From positions 434,001-498,000 of the forward strand of contig NZ_JBMSEE010000001.1 in the NCBI RefSeq assembly GCF_049446155.1: a DNA stretch of 64,000 nt, written 5' to 3'. Of this stretch, positions 50,502 to 59,144 are shown one piece after another. The DNA is from Rivibacter sp049446155 (lineage in GTDB: Bacteria; Pseudomonadota; Gammaproteobacteria; Burkholderiales; Burkholderiaceae_C). Position 1 is the first letter of the stretch. Each line of letters begins with the position of its first letter. Position numbers and translations under genes: made by a program. The notes under the pieces are model-generated. The model did not search any database. It was not told the origin of the DNA and saw nothing but the letters and a program-made list of their open reading frames with translations.

Positions 50502-52319
50502 ATGGATACCCGCACTTCCCCCGCCCGCGCCCGCCTTGCCGCGCTGCGCGACGTGATGCAACGCGAGCGCGTCGCCGCCGTGCTCGTGCCGTCGAGCGAT
50601 CCGCACCTGTCGGAGTACCTGCCGGGCCACTGGCAGGGCCGCGAATGGTTCTCTGGGTTCACCGGCTCGATGGGCACGCTGGTGGTCGGCGCCGAGCGCG
50701 CCGCGCTGTTCGCCGACAGCCGCTACTGGGTGCAGGCCGAGGCCGAGCTGACCGGCAGCGGCATCGAACTGGTGAAGATCGCCACCGGCGCCAGCAGCGA
50801 GCACATCGACTGGCTCGCACGCGAAGTGCCGCGCGGCCAGACCGTCGCCGTCGACGGCGCCGTGATCGGCCTCGCGCAGGCCGCCGCCCTGCGCGCCGCG
50901 CTCGATGCCGCCGGCGTCGCGCTGCGCACCGACGCCGACCTGCTCGCCGCGGCCTGGCCCGAGCGCCCCGCCCTGCCCTCGGCACCGGTCTACGAGCATG
51001 CGGCGCCGCAGGCCGCCGTTTCGCGCGCCGACAAGCTGTCCCAGGTGCGCGCCGCGATGGCCGCGCGCGGCGCGAGCCACCACCTCGTCTCGACCGTCGA
51101 TGACCTGGCGTGGATCTTCAACCTGCGCGGCGCCGACGTGAACTTCAACCCGGTGTTCCTGGCGCACGCGCTGATCGGTGCGCAGGAGGCGACGCTGTTC
51201 GTCGGTGCCGGCAAGGTCGACGCGGCGCTGGCCGCGCGGCTGGCTGCCGACGGCGTGCGCATCGCCGACTATGCGCAAGCGCGCGCCGCGCTGGCCGCGC
51301 TGCCCGCCGGCGCCGTGCTGCTCGTCGACCCCAAGCGCGTGACGCTGGCGCTGCGCGAAGCGGTGCCGGCCGCGGTGCGCGTGGTCGAGGCGATCAACCC
51401 GTCCACGCTCGCCAAGAGCCGCAAGACCGCCGCGGAAGCCGCCTTCGTGCGCGAGGCGATGGCGCACGACGGCGCTGCGATGTGCCGCTTCTACGCCTGG
51501 TTCGAGCAGGCGCTCGGCCGCGAGACGGTCACCGAACTCACGATCGACGAGCGCCTGACGGCGGAGCGCGCGAAGCAGCCCGGCTACGTCAGCCCGAGCT
51601 TCAACACCATCGCCGGCTTCGCCGCCAACGGCGCGATGCCGCACTACCGGGCGACCGCCGAGTCGCACGCGGTGATCTGCACGCCGGGCGGCGTCGCGGC
51701 GAACACGCTGCTGCTGATCGACTCCGGCGCGCAGTACGCCGGCGGTACCACCGACATCACACGCGTGTGGCCGATCGGCTCGCCGTCCGACGAGATGAAG
51801 CGCGACTACACGCTGGTGCTCAAGGGCACGATCGCGCTGTCGCGCGCGCGCTTTCCGCTCGCAACGCCCGGCCCGATGCTCGACGCGCTGGCGCGCGCGC
51901 CGCTGTGGGCCGAGAAGCTCGAGTTCGGCCACGGCACCGGCCACGGCGTGGGCTACTTCCTCAACGTGCACGAGGGGCCGCAGACGATCAGCAAGTCGGT
52001 CGTCACGCCCGAGATGGCGATGCAGCCGGGCATGATCACCTCGGTCGAGCCGGGCCTTTACCGCCCGGGCCGCTGGGGCGTGCGCATCGAGAACCTGGTG
52101 CTCAACGTGCCGGCCGGCGAAGCGGGCTTCGGCGAGTTCCTCGAGTTCGAGACGCTGACGCTGTGCCCGATCGACACGCGCTGCATCGATCTCGCGCTGC
52201 TGCGCGACGACGAACGCGCCTGGCTCAACGCCTACCACGCAACGGTGCGGGAGCGCCTCGCGCCGCTGGTGAGCGGCGACGCGCTGGCGTGGCTTGAAGC
52301 GCGCACGCAGCCGATCTGA
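50502..52319 (+). CDS. Aminopeptidase P family protein (M24B, long form)
   Basis: 605 residues: two creatinase-like N-terminal domains (about 1-300) and a pita-bread catalytic domain with the five metal ligands Asp (LLIDSGAQY), Asp (GTTDITRVW), His (FGHGTGHGVG), Glu (SVEPGLYRPG) and Glu (RIENLVL). It removes N-terminal residues before proline with two manganese ions. The size matches the long, eukaryotic-like cytosolic form rather than E. coli PepP (about 441). Confidence 0.92.
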   Translation: MDTRTSPARARLAALRDVMQRERVAAVLVPSSDPHLSEYLPGHWQGREWFSGFTGSMGTLVVGAERAALFADSRYWVQAEAELTGSGIELVKIATGASSEHIDWLAREVPRGQTVAVDGAVIGLAQAAALRAALDAAGVALRTDADLLAAAWPERPALPSAPVYEHAAPQAAVSRADKLSQVRAAMAARGASHHLVSTVDDLAWIFNLRGADVNFNPVFLAHALIGAQEATLFVGAGKVDAALAARLAADGVRIADYAQARAALAALPAGAVLLVDPKRVTLALREAVPAAVRVVEAINPSTLAKSRKTAAEAAFVREAMAHDGAAMCRFYAWFEQALGRETVTELTIDERLTAERAKQPGYVSPSFNTIAGFAANGAMPHYRATAESHAVICTPGGVAANTLLLIDSGAQYAGGTTDITRVWPIGSPSDEMKRDYTLVLKGTIALSRARFPLATPGPMLDALARAPLWAEKLEFGHGTGHGVGYFLNVHEGPQTISKSVVTPEMAMQPGMITSVEPGLYRPGRWGVRIENLVLNVPAGEAGFGEFLEFETLTLCPIDTRCIDLALLRDDERAWLNAYHATVRERLAPLVSGDALAWLEARTQPI

Positions 52320-52323
52320 CCCG

Positions 52324-52875
52324 ATGAGCTTCCTGTTCCTGAATGCCAGCACGCGCGAGCCCGGCGTGCTGGGCAACACCGAGCAGCTCGCGCGCACTGC
52401 CGCGCAGGCGCTGCCTTCGAGCCTGCAGCAGACCTGGCTGCGACTGCCGGAGCACGCACTGCCGCCGTTCGTCGACCACCGGCACGGCCGCGGCAGCTAC
52501 CCGATGCCGGCCGACGGCGAAGGGCTCGCGCTGCTCGAAGCCACGCTGGCGGCGAGCGACCTGGTGTTCGTTTCGCCGGTCTACTGGTACTCGATCCCCG
52601 CGCCGCTGAAGCTCTACCTCGACCACTGGAGCGCGTGGATGCGCGTGCCGGGGCTCGAGTTCAAGGAGCGCATGGCCGGCAAGCGCCTGTGGGTCGTCAC
52701 GACCAGCGGCTCGCGCGAGAAGGCGCAGCCGATGATCGACAGCTACAAGCTGTGCGCCGAGTTCATCGGCATGCGCTTCATGGGCGCGCTGTGGGGCAAG
52801 GGCGGGCCGCCCGGCAGCGTCGCCGCCGACGCCAATGCGCTGGCCGAGGCGCAGCGCTTCTTCATCGCGGACTGA
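52324..52875 (+). CDS. NAD(P)H-dependent FMN reductase-like flavodoxin-fold protein
   Basis: 183 residues. NASTREPGVLGNTEQLA (FMN phosphate loop) and FVSPVYWYSIPAPLKLYLDH (the conserved P-x-Y-W segment) define the NADPH-dependent FMN reductase group. WVVTTSGSREKA follows. Probably a cytosolic quinone/azo/flavin reductase. Four bases behind the aminopeptidase gene, and likely in one transcript with the metallophosphoesterase that follows. Confidence 0.86.
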   Translation: MSFLFLNASTREPGVLGNTEQLARTAAQALPSSLQQTWLRLPEHALPPFVDHRHGRGSYPMPADGEGLALLEATLAASDLVFVSPVYWYSIPAPLKLYLDHWSAWMRVPGLEFKERMAGKRLWVVTTSGSREKAQPMIDSYKLCAEFIGMRFMGALWGKGGPPGSVAADANALAEAQRFFIAD

Positions 52876-52909
52876 GCACGCGCAACGCCGCGCACGACGG
52901 GACGGCGCG

Positions 52910-53668
52910 ATGAAGCTCAACATCCTGTCCGACCTGCACATCGGCGTGGCCGGCTTCGATCGGCCGCGCAACGACGCCGACGTCGTGATCCTGGCCGGCG
53001 ACATCGCGCGGCCCAGGCAGGCCATCGACTGGGCGCTGGGCTTCGACAAGCCGGTGCTCTACGTTGCCGGCAATCACGAGTTCTACGGCGGCAGCCTCGA
53101 GGGCACCGTCGCCGAGCTCAGGGCGCTCGCTGCCGGCACCCACGTGCGCGTGCTCGACGACGACGAGATCGTGATCGACGGCGTGCGCTTCCTCGGCAGC
53201 ACGCTGTGGACGGACTTCATGCTGTTCGGCCCCGACGGGCGCGCCGCGGCCGTCGATGCGGCCTTGCAGTTCATGCGCGACTTCAGCCGCATCCGCCTCG
53301 ACGAGCGCAGCGATGCGCTCTTTCGGCCCGACGACTGCGCCGCGCGCTTCGCACGCCATGCCGGCTGGCTCTCGCGCCGGCTCGACGCGGCCCATGACGG
53401 GCCGACCGTCGTGATCACCCACCACGCGCCGTCGCCGCGCAGCGTGCATCCGCGCTTTGCGGGCTCGCTGATCAATGCCTGCTTCGTCTCCGAGGCCGAG
53501 CATCTGCTGGGCGCCGAACGCGCGCGCGCGTGGATCCACGGCCACACGCACGACAGCTTCGACTACCGGGTCAAAGGCACGCGCGTGGTGTGCAATCCGC
53601 GCGGATACGCCAAGGACGGCGTGAACGAGAACGCCTTGTTCGACCCCGACTTCATCGTCGACGTCTGA
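52910..53668 (+). CDS. Calcineurin-like metallophosphoesterase
   Basis: 252 residues. All motifs: SDLHIG (Asp, His), AGDIA (Asp), AGNHEFY (Asn, His), VITHHAPS (His) and HGHTHDS (His). A two-metal phosphoesterase, cytosolic; substrate unknown (family includes nucleotide and phosphodiester hydrolases). The sequence NPRGYAKDGVNENALFDPDF near the end is typical of the YpbG/serine-threonine-like bacterial subgroup. Confidence 0.88.
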   Translation: MKLNILSDLHIGVAGFDRPRNDADVVILAGDIARPRQAIDWALGFDKPVLYVAGNHEFYGGSLEGTVAELRALAAGTHVRVLDDDEIVIDGVRFLGSTLWTDFMLFGPDGRAAAVDAALQFMRDFSRIRLDERSDALFRPDDCAARFARHAGWLSRRLDAAHDGPTVVITHHAPSPRSVHPRFAGSLINACFVSEAEHLLGAERARAWIHGHTHDSFDYRVKGTRVVCNPRGYAKDGVNENALFDPDFIVDV

Positions 53669-53716
53669 GCGCACGGGGTCGGCAAAGGGCGCGCCAGGCG
53701 GCAGCCCTCGCCGCGC

Positions 53717-54529
53717 TTACTCGTCGTCGCCGCCCAGCACGCCGCCCAGCAGCCCGCCAGCGCCGAAGCCGCCGAGGATCGAGCCTTCCTCGCGCGAGCC
53801 GCCGCGCTGCGGCGCGGCCGCGAAGACGCGGCTGGCCAGGCGCGAGAACGGCAGGCTTTGCAGCCACACGGTGCCCGGGCCGGTGAGCTTGGCGAAGAAC
53901 AGGCCCTCGCCGCCGAACAGCGCCGTCTTGACCTTGCCGACGTACTGGATCTCGAAGTTCACGTTGGGCGTGAAGGCGACCACGCAGCCGGTGTCGACCA
54001 GCAGCGTCTGGCCGGCCTGCAGCTCGCGCTTGACCACGGTGCCGCCGGCGTGCACGAAAGCCAGGCCGTCGCCGTCGAGCTTTTGCATGATGAAGCCTTC
54101 GCCGCCGAAGAAGCCGACCGAGAGCTTCTGCTGGAACGCGATGCCCAGGCTCACGCCGCGCGCGGCGCACAGGAAGGCGTCCTTCTGGCAGATCAGCGTG
54201 CCGCCGAGCTGCTTGAGGTTCATCGGCAGGATCTTGCCGGGGTACGGCGCGGCGAACGCGATGCGCCGCTTGCCCTGGCCCTGGTTGGTGTAGACCGTGG
54301 TGAACAGCGATTCGCCGGTGACCAGCCGCTTGCCGGCGCCCAGCAGCTTGCCGAAGAAGCCGCCCTGGTTGGCCGAACCGTCGCCGAACACGGTGTCCAT
54401 GTCGATGCCGGCGTCCATGAACATCATGCTGCCGGCCTCGCCGATCGCGGCCTCGCCGGGGTCGAGTTCGACCTCGACGAACTGCATCTCAGAGCCCTTG
54501 ATCTCGTAGTCGACCACGTCCATTGCCAT
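53717..54529 (-). CDS. TIGR00266/AIM24 family protein
   Basis: 270 residues. AGGAGAACTCCT precedes ATG 54529. A beta-rich fold with GSEMQFVEVELDPGEAAIGE, AGSMMFMDAGIDMDT and GGEGFIMQKLDGDGLAFVHAGG, the pattern of the AIM24 family. A Gly-rich C-terminal tail (GSILGGFGAGGLLGGVLGGD) is seen in many members. Biochemical function unknown; homologues include mitochondrial AIM24. No partner evident. Confidence 0.9.
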   Translation of the reverse strand: MAMDVVDYEIKGSEMQFVEVELDPGEAAIGEAGSMMFMDAGIDMDTVFGDGSANQGGFFGKLLGAGKRLVTGESLFTTVYTNQGQGKRRIAFAAPYPGKILPMNLKQLGGTLICQKDAFLCAARGVSLGIAFQQKLSVGFFGGEGFIMQKLDGDGLAFVHAGGTVVKRELQAGQTLLVDTGCVVAFTPNVNFEIQYVGKVKTALFGGEGLFFAKLTGPGTVWLQSLPFSRLASRVFAAAPQRGGSREEGSILGGFGAGGLLGGVLGGDDE

Positions 54530-54673
54530 AGGAGTTCTCCTGCGCGGGAAAAGCGAAAACGGGCGCGATGGTAGCCAAAGCGGTACTACGGCACGCCTGT
54601 CACGTGTCGTGACCACCCGTCACCCACCTTTGGGGGGAAGTCGTGAGACTAGGGCCTTGCCGAGAATTTGCCG

Positions 54674-55921
54674 ATGACGCCCATGTCGCTCACCGAGCCG
54701 CTGCACGTGCCGACGATGCTGTTGCTGTCGGTCGTCGTGATGGCGGCCGCGGCGTCGATCACCAGCTTCTTCGGGCTCAGCCACCGCGTCTATCGCGGCT
54801 ACGCCTGGTGGGTCGCGGCGATGTGGCTCGCGGCCGGCGGCGGCGCCTTGCAGCTGCTGCGCGCGCGCTGGCCGGAGGCCGCCGTGCCCGGCAACCTGCT
54901 GCTGCTGTCGTGGCCGGTGCTGATCCAGGCCGGCATGCGCCGCTTCTGCGCGCGTGGCCGCCTGCCGGGCTCGCAATGGGGCGACGCGCTGCTGTTCGTT
55001 CTGTGCTTCGCCGGCTGGCTGGCCACCTGGGCCAGCCACGCGGCCGACCCGTGGCGCGCGATCGCCTTCGGCCTCGCGATGTCGGCACTGTTCCTCAACG
55101 CGACGGTCTTCCTGTGGCGCCTGCCCGAGCGGCCCGACAGCCCGGCGCTCAAGACGATGGCGGCCGTGATGCTGCTGCAGACGCTGATCCCGCTGGCGCG
55201 CCTGGGCTGGATCGCCTCGACGCTGGGCCACGAGCAGCTCGAGCCCTTCGCGCTGATGTCGCCGCTGGTGCTGATGCCGATGATGATCGGCATGCTGTTC
55301 ACCGTGTACCTGTGCCAGGTGCTCACGCACGAGCGCACCGAGGGCGACCTGCGCGAGACGCAGCGCCAGCTGCGCGTGCTGGCCGACATCGACATGCTCA
55401 CGCAGGTGCCCAACCGCCGCCACTTCGAGGAATTGGCCGGCGCGGCGCTGCACGGCGCATCCGATGCGCGCGCGGTGCTGATGCTGTTCGACATCGACCA
55501 CTTCAAGGCCATCAACGACAGCCACGGCCACGCCGCCGGCGACGAGGCGCTGCGCCGCGTCGCGCGCTGCGCGCGCGAGACGCTGCGCACGCGCGACGTG
55601 CTCGGCCGCCTGGGCGGCGACGAGTTCATGCTTCTGCTGCCCGGTGCCTCGGTCGACGACGCGCTGATGGTCGCCGAGCGCATCTCCGATGCGATCGACG
55701 CGGCCGCACTGCCGGCCGACGCCTTTGCGCTCAGCCTGAGCTTCGGCGTCGTGCAGGTCGAGCCGGACGAGTCGCTCGAGTCGGCGCAGCACCGCGCCGA
55801 CCTCGCGCTCTACGAGGCCAAGCGGCTGGGCCGCCGGCGCGCGGTGCCGGCACGGCTCGACGACGATGGCGCCACTGTCTACGGCTCGAGCCGGCCGCTG
55901 GGCCTCGCAGCCACTTCCTGA
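54674..55921 (+). CDS. Membrane-integral diguanylate cyclase (GGDEF)
   Basis: 415 residues. Six to seven hydrophobic helices (about 10-225) form a membrane sensor without a large periplasmic domain; a short coil leads to GGDEF with RLGGDEFMLLL at about 312-322, and RTRD five residues before GGDEF is the I-site. LTQVPNRRHFEELAG opens the catalytic domain. An active c-di-GMP synthase with product inhibition is expected. It converges with the molybdate-binding protein gene. No EAL domain in the same protein. Confidence 0.9.
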   Translation: MTPMSLTEPLHVPTMLLLSVVVMAAAASITSFFGLSHRVYRGYAWWVAAMWLAAGGGALQLLRARWPEAAVPGNLLLLSWPVLIQAGMRRFCARGRLPGSQWGDALLFVLCFAGWLATWASHAADPWRAIAFGLAMSALFLNATVFLWRLPERPDSPALKTMAAVMLLQTLIPLARLGWIASTLGHEQLEPFALMSPLVLMPMMIGMLFTVYLCQVLTHERTEGDLRETQRQLRVLADIDMLTQVPNRRHFEELAGAALHGASDARAVLMLFDIDHFKAINDSHGHAAGDEALRRVARCARETLRTRDVLGRLGGDEFMLLLPGASVDDALMVAERISDAIDAAALPADAFALSLSFGVVQVEPDESLESAQHRADLALYEAKRLGRRRAVPARLDDDGATVYGSSRPLGLAATS

Positions 55922-55922
55922 T

Positions 55923-56735
55923 TCAGCGCGGCGCGAAGCCCTGCCGCGCCAGCAGGCCCTGGGCCTCGTCGCCGAGCAGGAAGGCCGTGAAGGCCTGTGC
56001 CGCGGGCGACGCGCCGTCGAGCAGCGAGACGCCGTAGTCGGCCGCGACGTCGATGTCGCCCGGCAGCTCGACCACCTTCAATCCCTCGACCTCGCGCGCC
56101 GCCTCGTGCGCGTTGCTGCAGTAGGTGACGAACACGTCGGCCTGGCGAGATTCCAGCAAGGCGCCATAGACGCTGCGGCCGGCCGGCGGCGGCGGCGACG
56201 CGGGGCCGCCGGTGAGCTGCAGCGCCTTGTCGGCCAGGCGCTGGTAGGCGCCCGCGAAGGCAGCGCCGCGCACCTCGATGCGGCGGAACATCTCGAACGC
56301 GTAGTCGCCGGAGGGATCGGCCTTGGGCGTCGAGGTGCCGACGCGCAGGGTCGGATCGAGCAGGCGCTCGGCGAGGTCGACGGTGGTGATCGCGACCTCG
56401 GGCCGCGCGAGCACGCACAGGCGGTTGCGCGCGAAGCGCTGCGGCGCACGTGCCCGGCCGGCGGCGAACAGCGCCTGCGGATGCGTCATGTTGGCCGAGG
56501 CGAACACGTCGGCGCGCTCGCCGGCCAGCAGCCGGTCCTTCAGCAGGCCCGAGGCGCCGAACACGAAGCGCACACGCGCGCCGCCGGGCGCCGCCTCGAA
56601 GCGCCGGCCGATCTCGCCCAGAGCGCTGCGCAGGCTGCCGGCCGCATAGACAGCAACCTCGTCGCTCGCCTGGGCCCGCAGGCCGCTGCCCGCACCCGAC
56701 GCGGCCAGCACCGCGAGCACGTCGCGGCGCCTCAC
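55923..56735 (-). CDS. modA: Molybdate ABC transporter substrate-binding protein
   Basis: 270 residues from a GTG at 56735 that overlaps the stop of tupA (GTGA); the long frame upstream is a tupA shadow. Arg-rich signal (MRRRDVLAVLAASGAGSG), then the ModA pattern: VAVYAAGSLRSALGEIGRRF, FVFGASGLLKDRLLAGERAD, VFASANMTHPQAL. The oxyanion-binding Ser residues (in AGSL and GASG) are present. It binds molybdate or tungstate in the periplasm. No modBC is adjacent, so it may share the Tup permease or serve one elsewhere. Confidence 0.82.
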   Translation of the reverse strand: MRRRDVLAVLAASGAGSGLRAQASDEVAVYAAGSLRSALGEIGRRFEAAPGGARVRFVFGASGLLKDRLLAGERADVFASANMTHPQALFAAGRARAPQRFARNRLCVLARPEVAITTVDLAERLLDPTLRVGTSTPKADPSGDYAFEMFRRIEVRGAAFAGAYQRLADKALQLTGGPASPPPPAGRSVYGALLESRQADVFVTYCSNAHEAAREVEGLKVVELPGDIDVAADYGVSLLDGASPAAQAFTAFLLGDEAQGLLARQGFAPR

Positions 56736-57565
56736 TTCCCGCTGCCGGCGTTGGGGAAAAAGAGCTGCTCGCCGCCGATCTTGTAGGCCGCGATGGCCTG
56801 CTGGCCGGACGGCGCGACCAGCCAGTCGGCGAAGGTCTGCGCGAGCTGCTGCTTCACGTGCGGATGCCTGGCCGGATCGACGACGATGACACCGTACTGG
56901 TTGAACAGGCGCGTGTCGCCCTCGACCAGCACCGCCAGGTCGGCGCGGTTCTTGAACGACAGCCAGGTGCCGCGGTCGGTCAGCACATAGGCATTGCTCG
57001 ATGCGCCGATGTTGAGCGCCGGGCCCATGCCGCAGCCGCATTCCTTGTAGTTGGCGAACTTCTGCGCAGGCGCGTCGATGCCCGCGGCCTTCCAGTAGCG
57101 CAGCTCGGCGGCATGCGTGCCGCTCTTGTCGCCGCGCGAGATGAACGCGGCATTGGCCGCGGCCAGCTTGCCGAGCGCGGCGACGATGTCCTTGCCGGCA
57201 ACGGCGGCCGGATCGGCCTTGGGCCCGACCAGCACGAAGTCGTTGTACATGACCGGCAAGCGCTTGAGCCCGAAGCCTTCGGCGACGAACTTCTCCTCGG
57301 CAACGCGGTCGTGCACGAAGAGCACGTCGGCATCGCCGCGCCGGCCCATGTCGAGCGCCTGGCCGGTGCCCAGCGCGACCACCTTGGCCTCGATGCCGGT
57401 GGCCTGCTTGAAGGCCGGCAGCAGATGGGCGAACAGGCCGGACTGCTCGGTCGAAGTGGTCGAGGCGACGACGATGCTCTTGTCCTGCGCCTGCGCGAGC
57501 GGGGCCAGGCCCCATGCGACGGCGCAGGCAAGGACGGCACGCTGCAGGAAACGGCGATTCACCAC
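56732..57565 (-). CDS. tupA: Tungstate ABC transporter substrate-binding protein
   Basis: 277 residues. Signal peptide ending PLAQAQ. ASTTSTEQSGLFAHLLPAFK carries the TTS motif characteristic of TupA; FVHDRVAEEKFVAEG and FISRGDKSGTHAAELRYWK are other family signatures. TupA binds tungstate very tightly. The gene overlaps the ATPase gene by seven bases upstream and modA by four downstream, so the order is tupB-tupC-tupA-modA. Confidence 0.9.
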   Translation of the reverse strand: MVNRRFLQRAVLACAVAWGLAPLAQAQDKSIVVASTTSTEQSGLFAHLLPAFKQATGIEAKVVALGTGQALDMGRRGDADVLFVHDRVAEEKFVAEGFGLKRLPVMYNDFVLVGPKADPAAVAGKDIVAALGKLAAANAAFISRGDKSGTHAAELRYWKAAGIDAPAQKFANYKECGCGMGPALNIGASSNAYVLTDRGTWLSFKNRADLAVLVEGDTRLFNQYGVIVVDPARHPHVKQQLAQTFADWLVAPSGQQAIAAYKIGGEQLFFPNAGSGK

Positions 57566-58323
57566 GGAAGCTCTCCCTTGAGGAACTGTTGTGCGGCGGG
57601 CGGCAGGTGGTCGCCGTCCGCTTCGAAGAACTCATGCACGCTTCGGTCGGCCAGCACGCGGCCGTGCTCCAGGTAGACCACGCGCGTGGCCAGGCGCTTG
57701 ACCTGGCCGAGGTTGTGCGAGCTGAACAGCACCGTGAGACCTTGCCTCGCGAACTGCCCGATCAGGGCCTCGACCTCGCGCTTGGCGCTCGGGTCGAGGC
57801 TGGCGGTGGGTTCGTCGAGCAGCAGCTGCTGCGGCTTCAAGGCCCAGGCGCGCGCGAGCGCGAGCCTTTGCTGCTGGCCGCCCGACAGCGCGCGCGCGGG
57901 CCGCTTCGCCTCGGCCACGAGGCCGACGCGCACCAGCGCCTCGGTGACGCGCTCGCGCCGCATCGCGCGCGGCACGCCGGCCAGCCACAGGCCCAGCGCG
58001 ACGTTGTTCTCGACGGACAGGCGCAGCATCGCCGGGCGCTGGAACAGCATCGCCTGGCGCAATCCGGCGGCCCGCTCGACGCGCCCGCTGGTGGGGCGCT
58101 GCAGGCCATGCAGCACGCGCAGCAGCGTGCTCTTGCCCGAGCCGTTGGCGCCGACGAAGGCGACGCGTTCGCCGGCGCGCAGCTCGAGGCTCACCTGCTC
58201 GAGCGCGGTCACCGCGCCAAATCGCACGCCCACGCCTTCGAGCCGGAGCTCGGGGCGCAGCGCGATCACGCGCGCCGAGCCGGCGTCGAGCGCCTGCGGC
58301 TCCACGACGGCCACCTCAGTCAT
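57559..58323 (-). CDS. tupC: Tungstate ABC transporter ATP-binding protein
   Basis: 254 residues. Walker A GANGSGKST, signature LSGGQQQRL, Walker B QLLLDEPTASLDP, H-loop SSHNLGQ. The Q-loop reads AMLFQRPAML. It drives tungstate/molybdate import with TupB. ATG 58323 is used; the frame extends to 58347. There is an overlap of eight bases with tupB and seven with tupA. Confidence 0.88.
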   Translation of the reverse strand: MTEVAVVEPQALDAGSARVIALRPELRLEGVGVRFGAVTALEQVSLELRAGERVAFVGANGSGKSTLLRVLHGLQRPTSGRVERAAGLRQAMLFQRPAMLRLSVENNVALGLWLAGVPRAMRRERVTEALVRVGLVAEAKRPARALSGGQQQRLALARAWALKPQQLLLDEPTASLDPSAKREVEALIGQFARQGLTVLFSSHNLGQVKRLATRVVYLEHGRVLADRSVHEFFEADGDHLPPAAQQFLKGELPW

Positions 58324-59044
58324 AGGCCAGCCCCGCCACGGGCGCATGCGCGCGCGCGGCCCAGGCGCGCACCAGCGCGATCAGCGCATTGAGGCCCAGC
58401 ACCACGACCAGCAGCACCAGACCCAGCGCGAGCGCGAGCGGCAGGTCGCCCTTGCTGGTCTCGAGCGCGATCGCGGTGGTCATCACGCGCGTGTGGCCGT
58501 CGATGTTGCCGCCGACGATCATCACCGCGCCCACCTCGGACACGGCGCGGCCGAAGCCGGCAAGCAGCACCGTCAGCAGCGCGAGCCGTTCGTCCCACAG
58601 CAGCAGCAGGCCGGCGGTCAGCCGGCTCGCGCCCAGCGAGCGCAGTTGCTCGCCCTGCTGCTCCCAGGCACCCTGCAGCGCCTGGCGCGTGAGCGCCACG
58701 AGGATGGGCAGCACGAGCACGGTCTGCGCAACGACCATCGCGCCGGGCGTGAACAGCAGGCCATATTCGCCCAAGGGGCCGGAGCGCGACAGCAGCAGAT
58801 AGACCACCAGGCCCACGACCACCGACGGCAGCGCAAGCGAGGTGTTCAGCAGCACCAGCACCGCGCGACGGCCGGGAAACTGCATCACCGCGAGCGCGGC
58901 GCCGAGCAGCAGCCCGAGGCCGGCGGCGATCGCGCAGGCCGCGCCGCTGACGGTCAGCGACAGCCCGACGATCTGCGCCAGCTTGGCGTCGGCATCCAGG
59001 ATCAGGGAAGCGGCAGTGGCAACGCTTTCGGCAAAGGCGTTCAA
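58316..59044 (-). CDS. tupB: Tungstate ABC transporter permease
   Basis: 242 residues from a TTG at 59044 (alternatively 259 from a GTG at 59095). TTG is favoured because GGA lies upstream, NAFAESVATAASLI matches usual TupB starts, and it leaves about 100 bases for the divergent promoters. Five to six helices; EAA coupling loop GEQLRSLGASRLTAGLLLLW; GFGRAVSEVGAVMIVGGNID is the conserved family segment. Confidence 0.85.
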   Translation of the reverse strand: MNAFAESVATAASLILDADAKLAQIVGLSLTVSGAACAIAAGLGLLLGAALAVMQFPGRRAVLVLLNTSLALPSVVVGLVVYLLLSRSGPLGEYGLLFTPGAMVVAQTVLVLPILVALTRQALQGAWEQQGEQLRSLGASRLTAGLLLLWDERLALLTVLLAGFGRAVSEVGAVMIVGGNIDGHTRVMTTAIALETSKGDLPLALALGLVLLVVVLGLNALIALVRAWAARAHAPVAGLAYD

Positions 59045-59144
59045 CGGAATTCCAACGACGGACTCGAACAACGGCAGCGCTGCGGCACACTGCAAGCGCC
59101 GCGCATGCTACGAATCGCGGCCCGCGCTGACGATATGAAGCACG

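Noticed and set aside
49131..52397. 1088-codon minus-strand frame, the longest of its kind in the window
   Set aside because: Antisense shadow of ndh and aminopeptidase P, both of which have complete active-site motifs.
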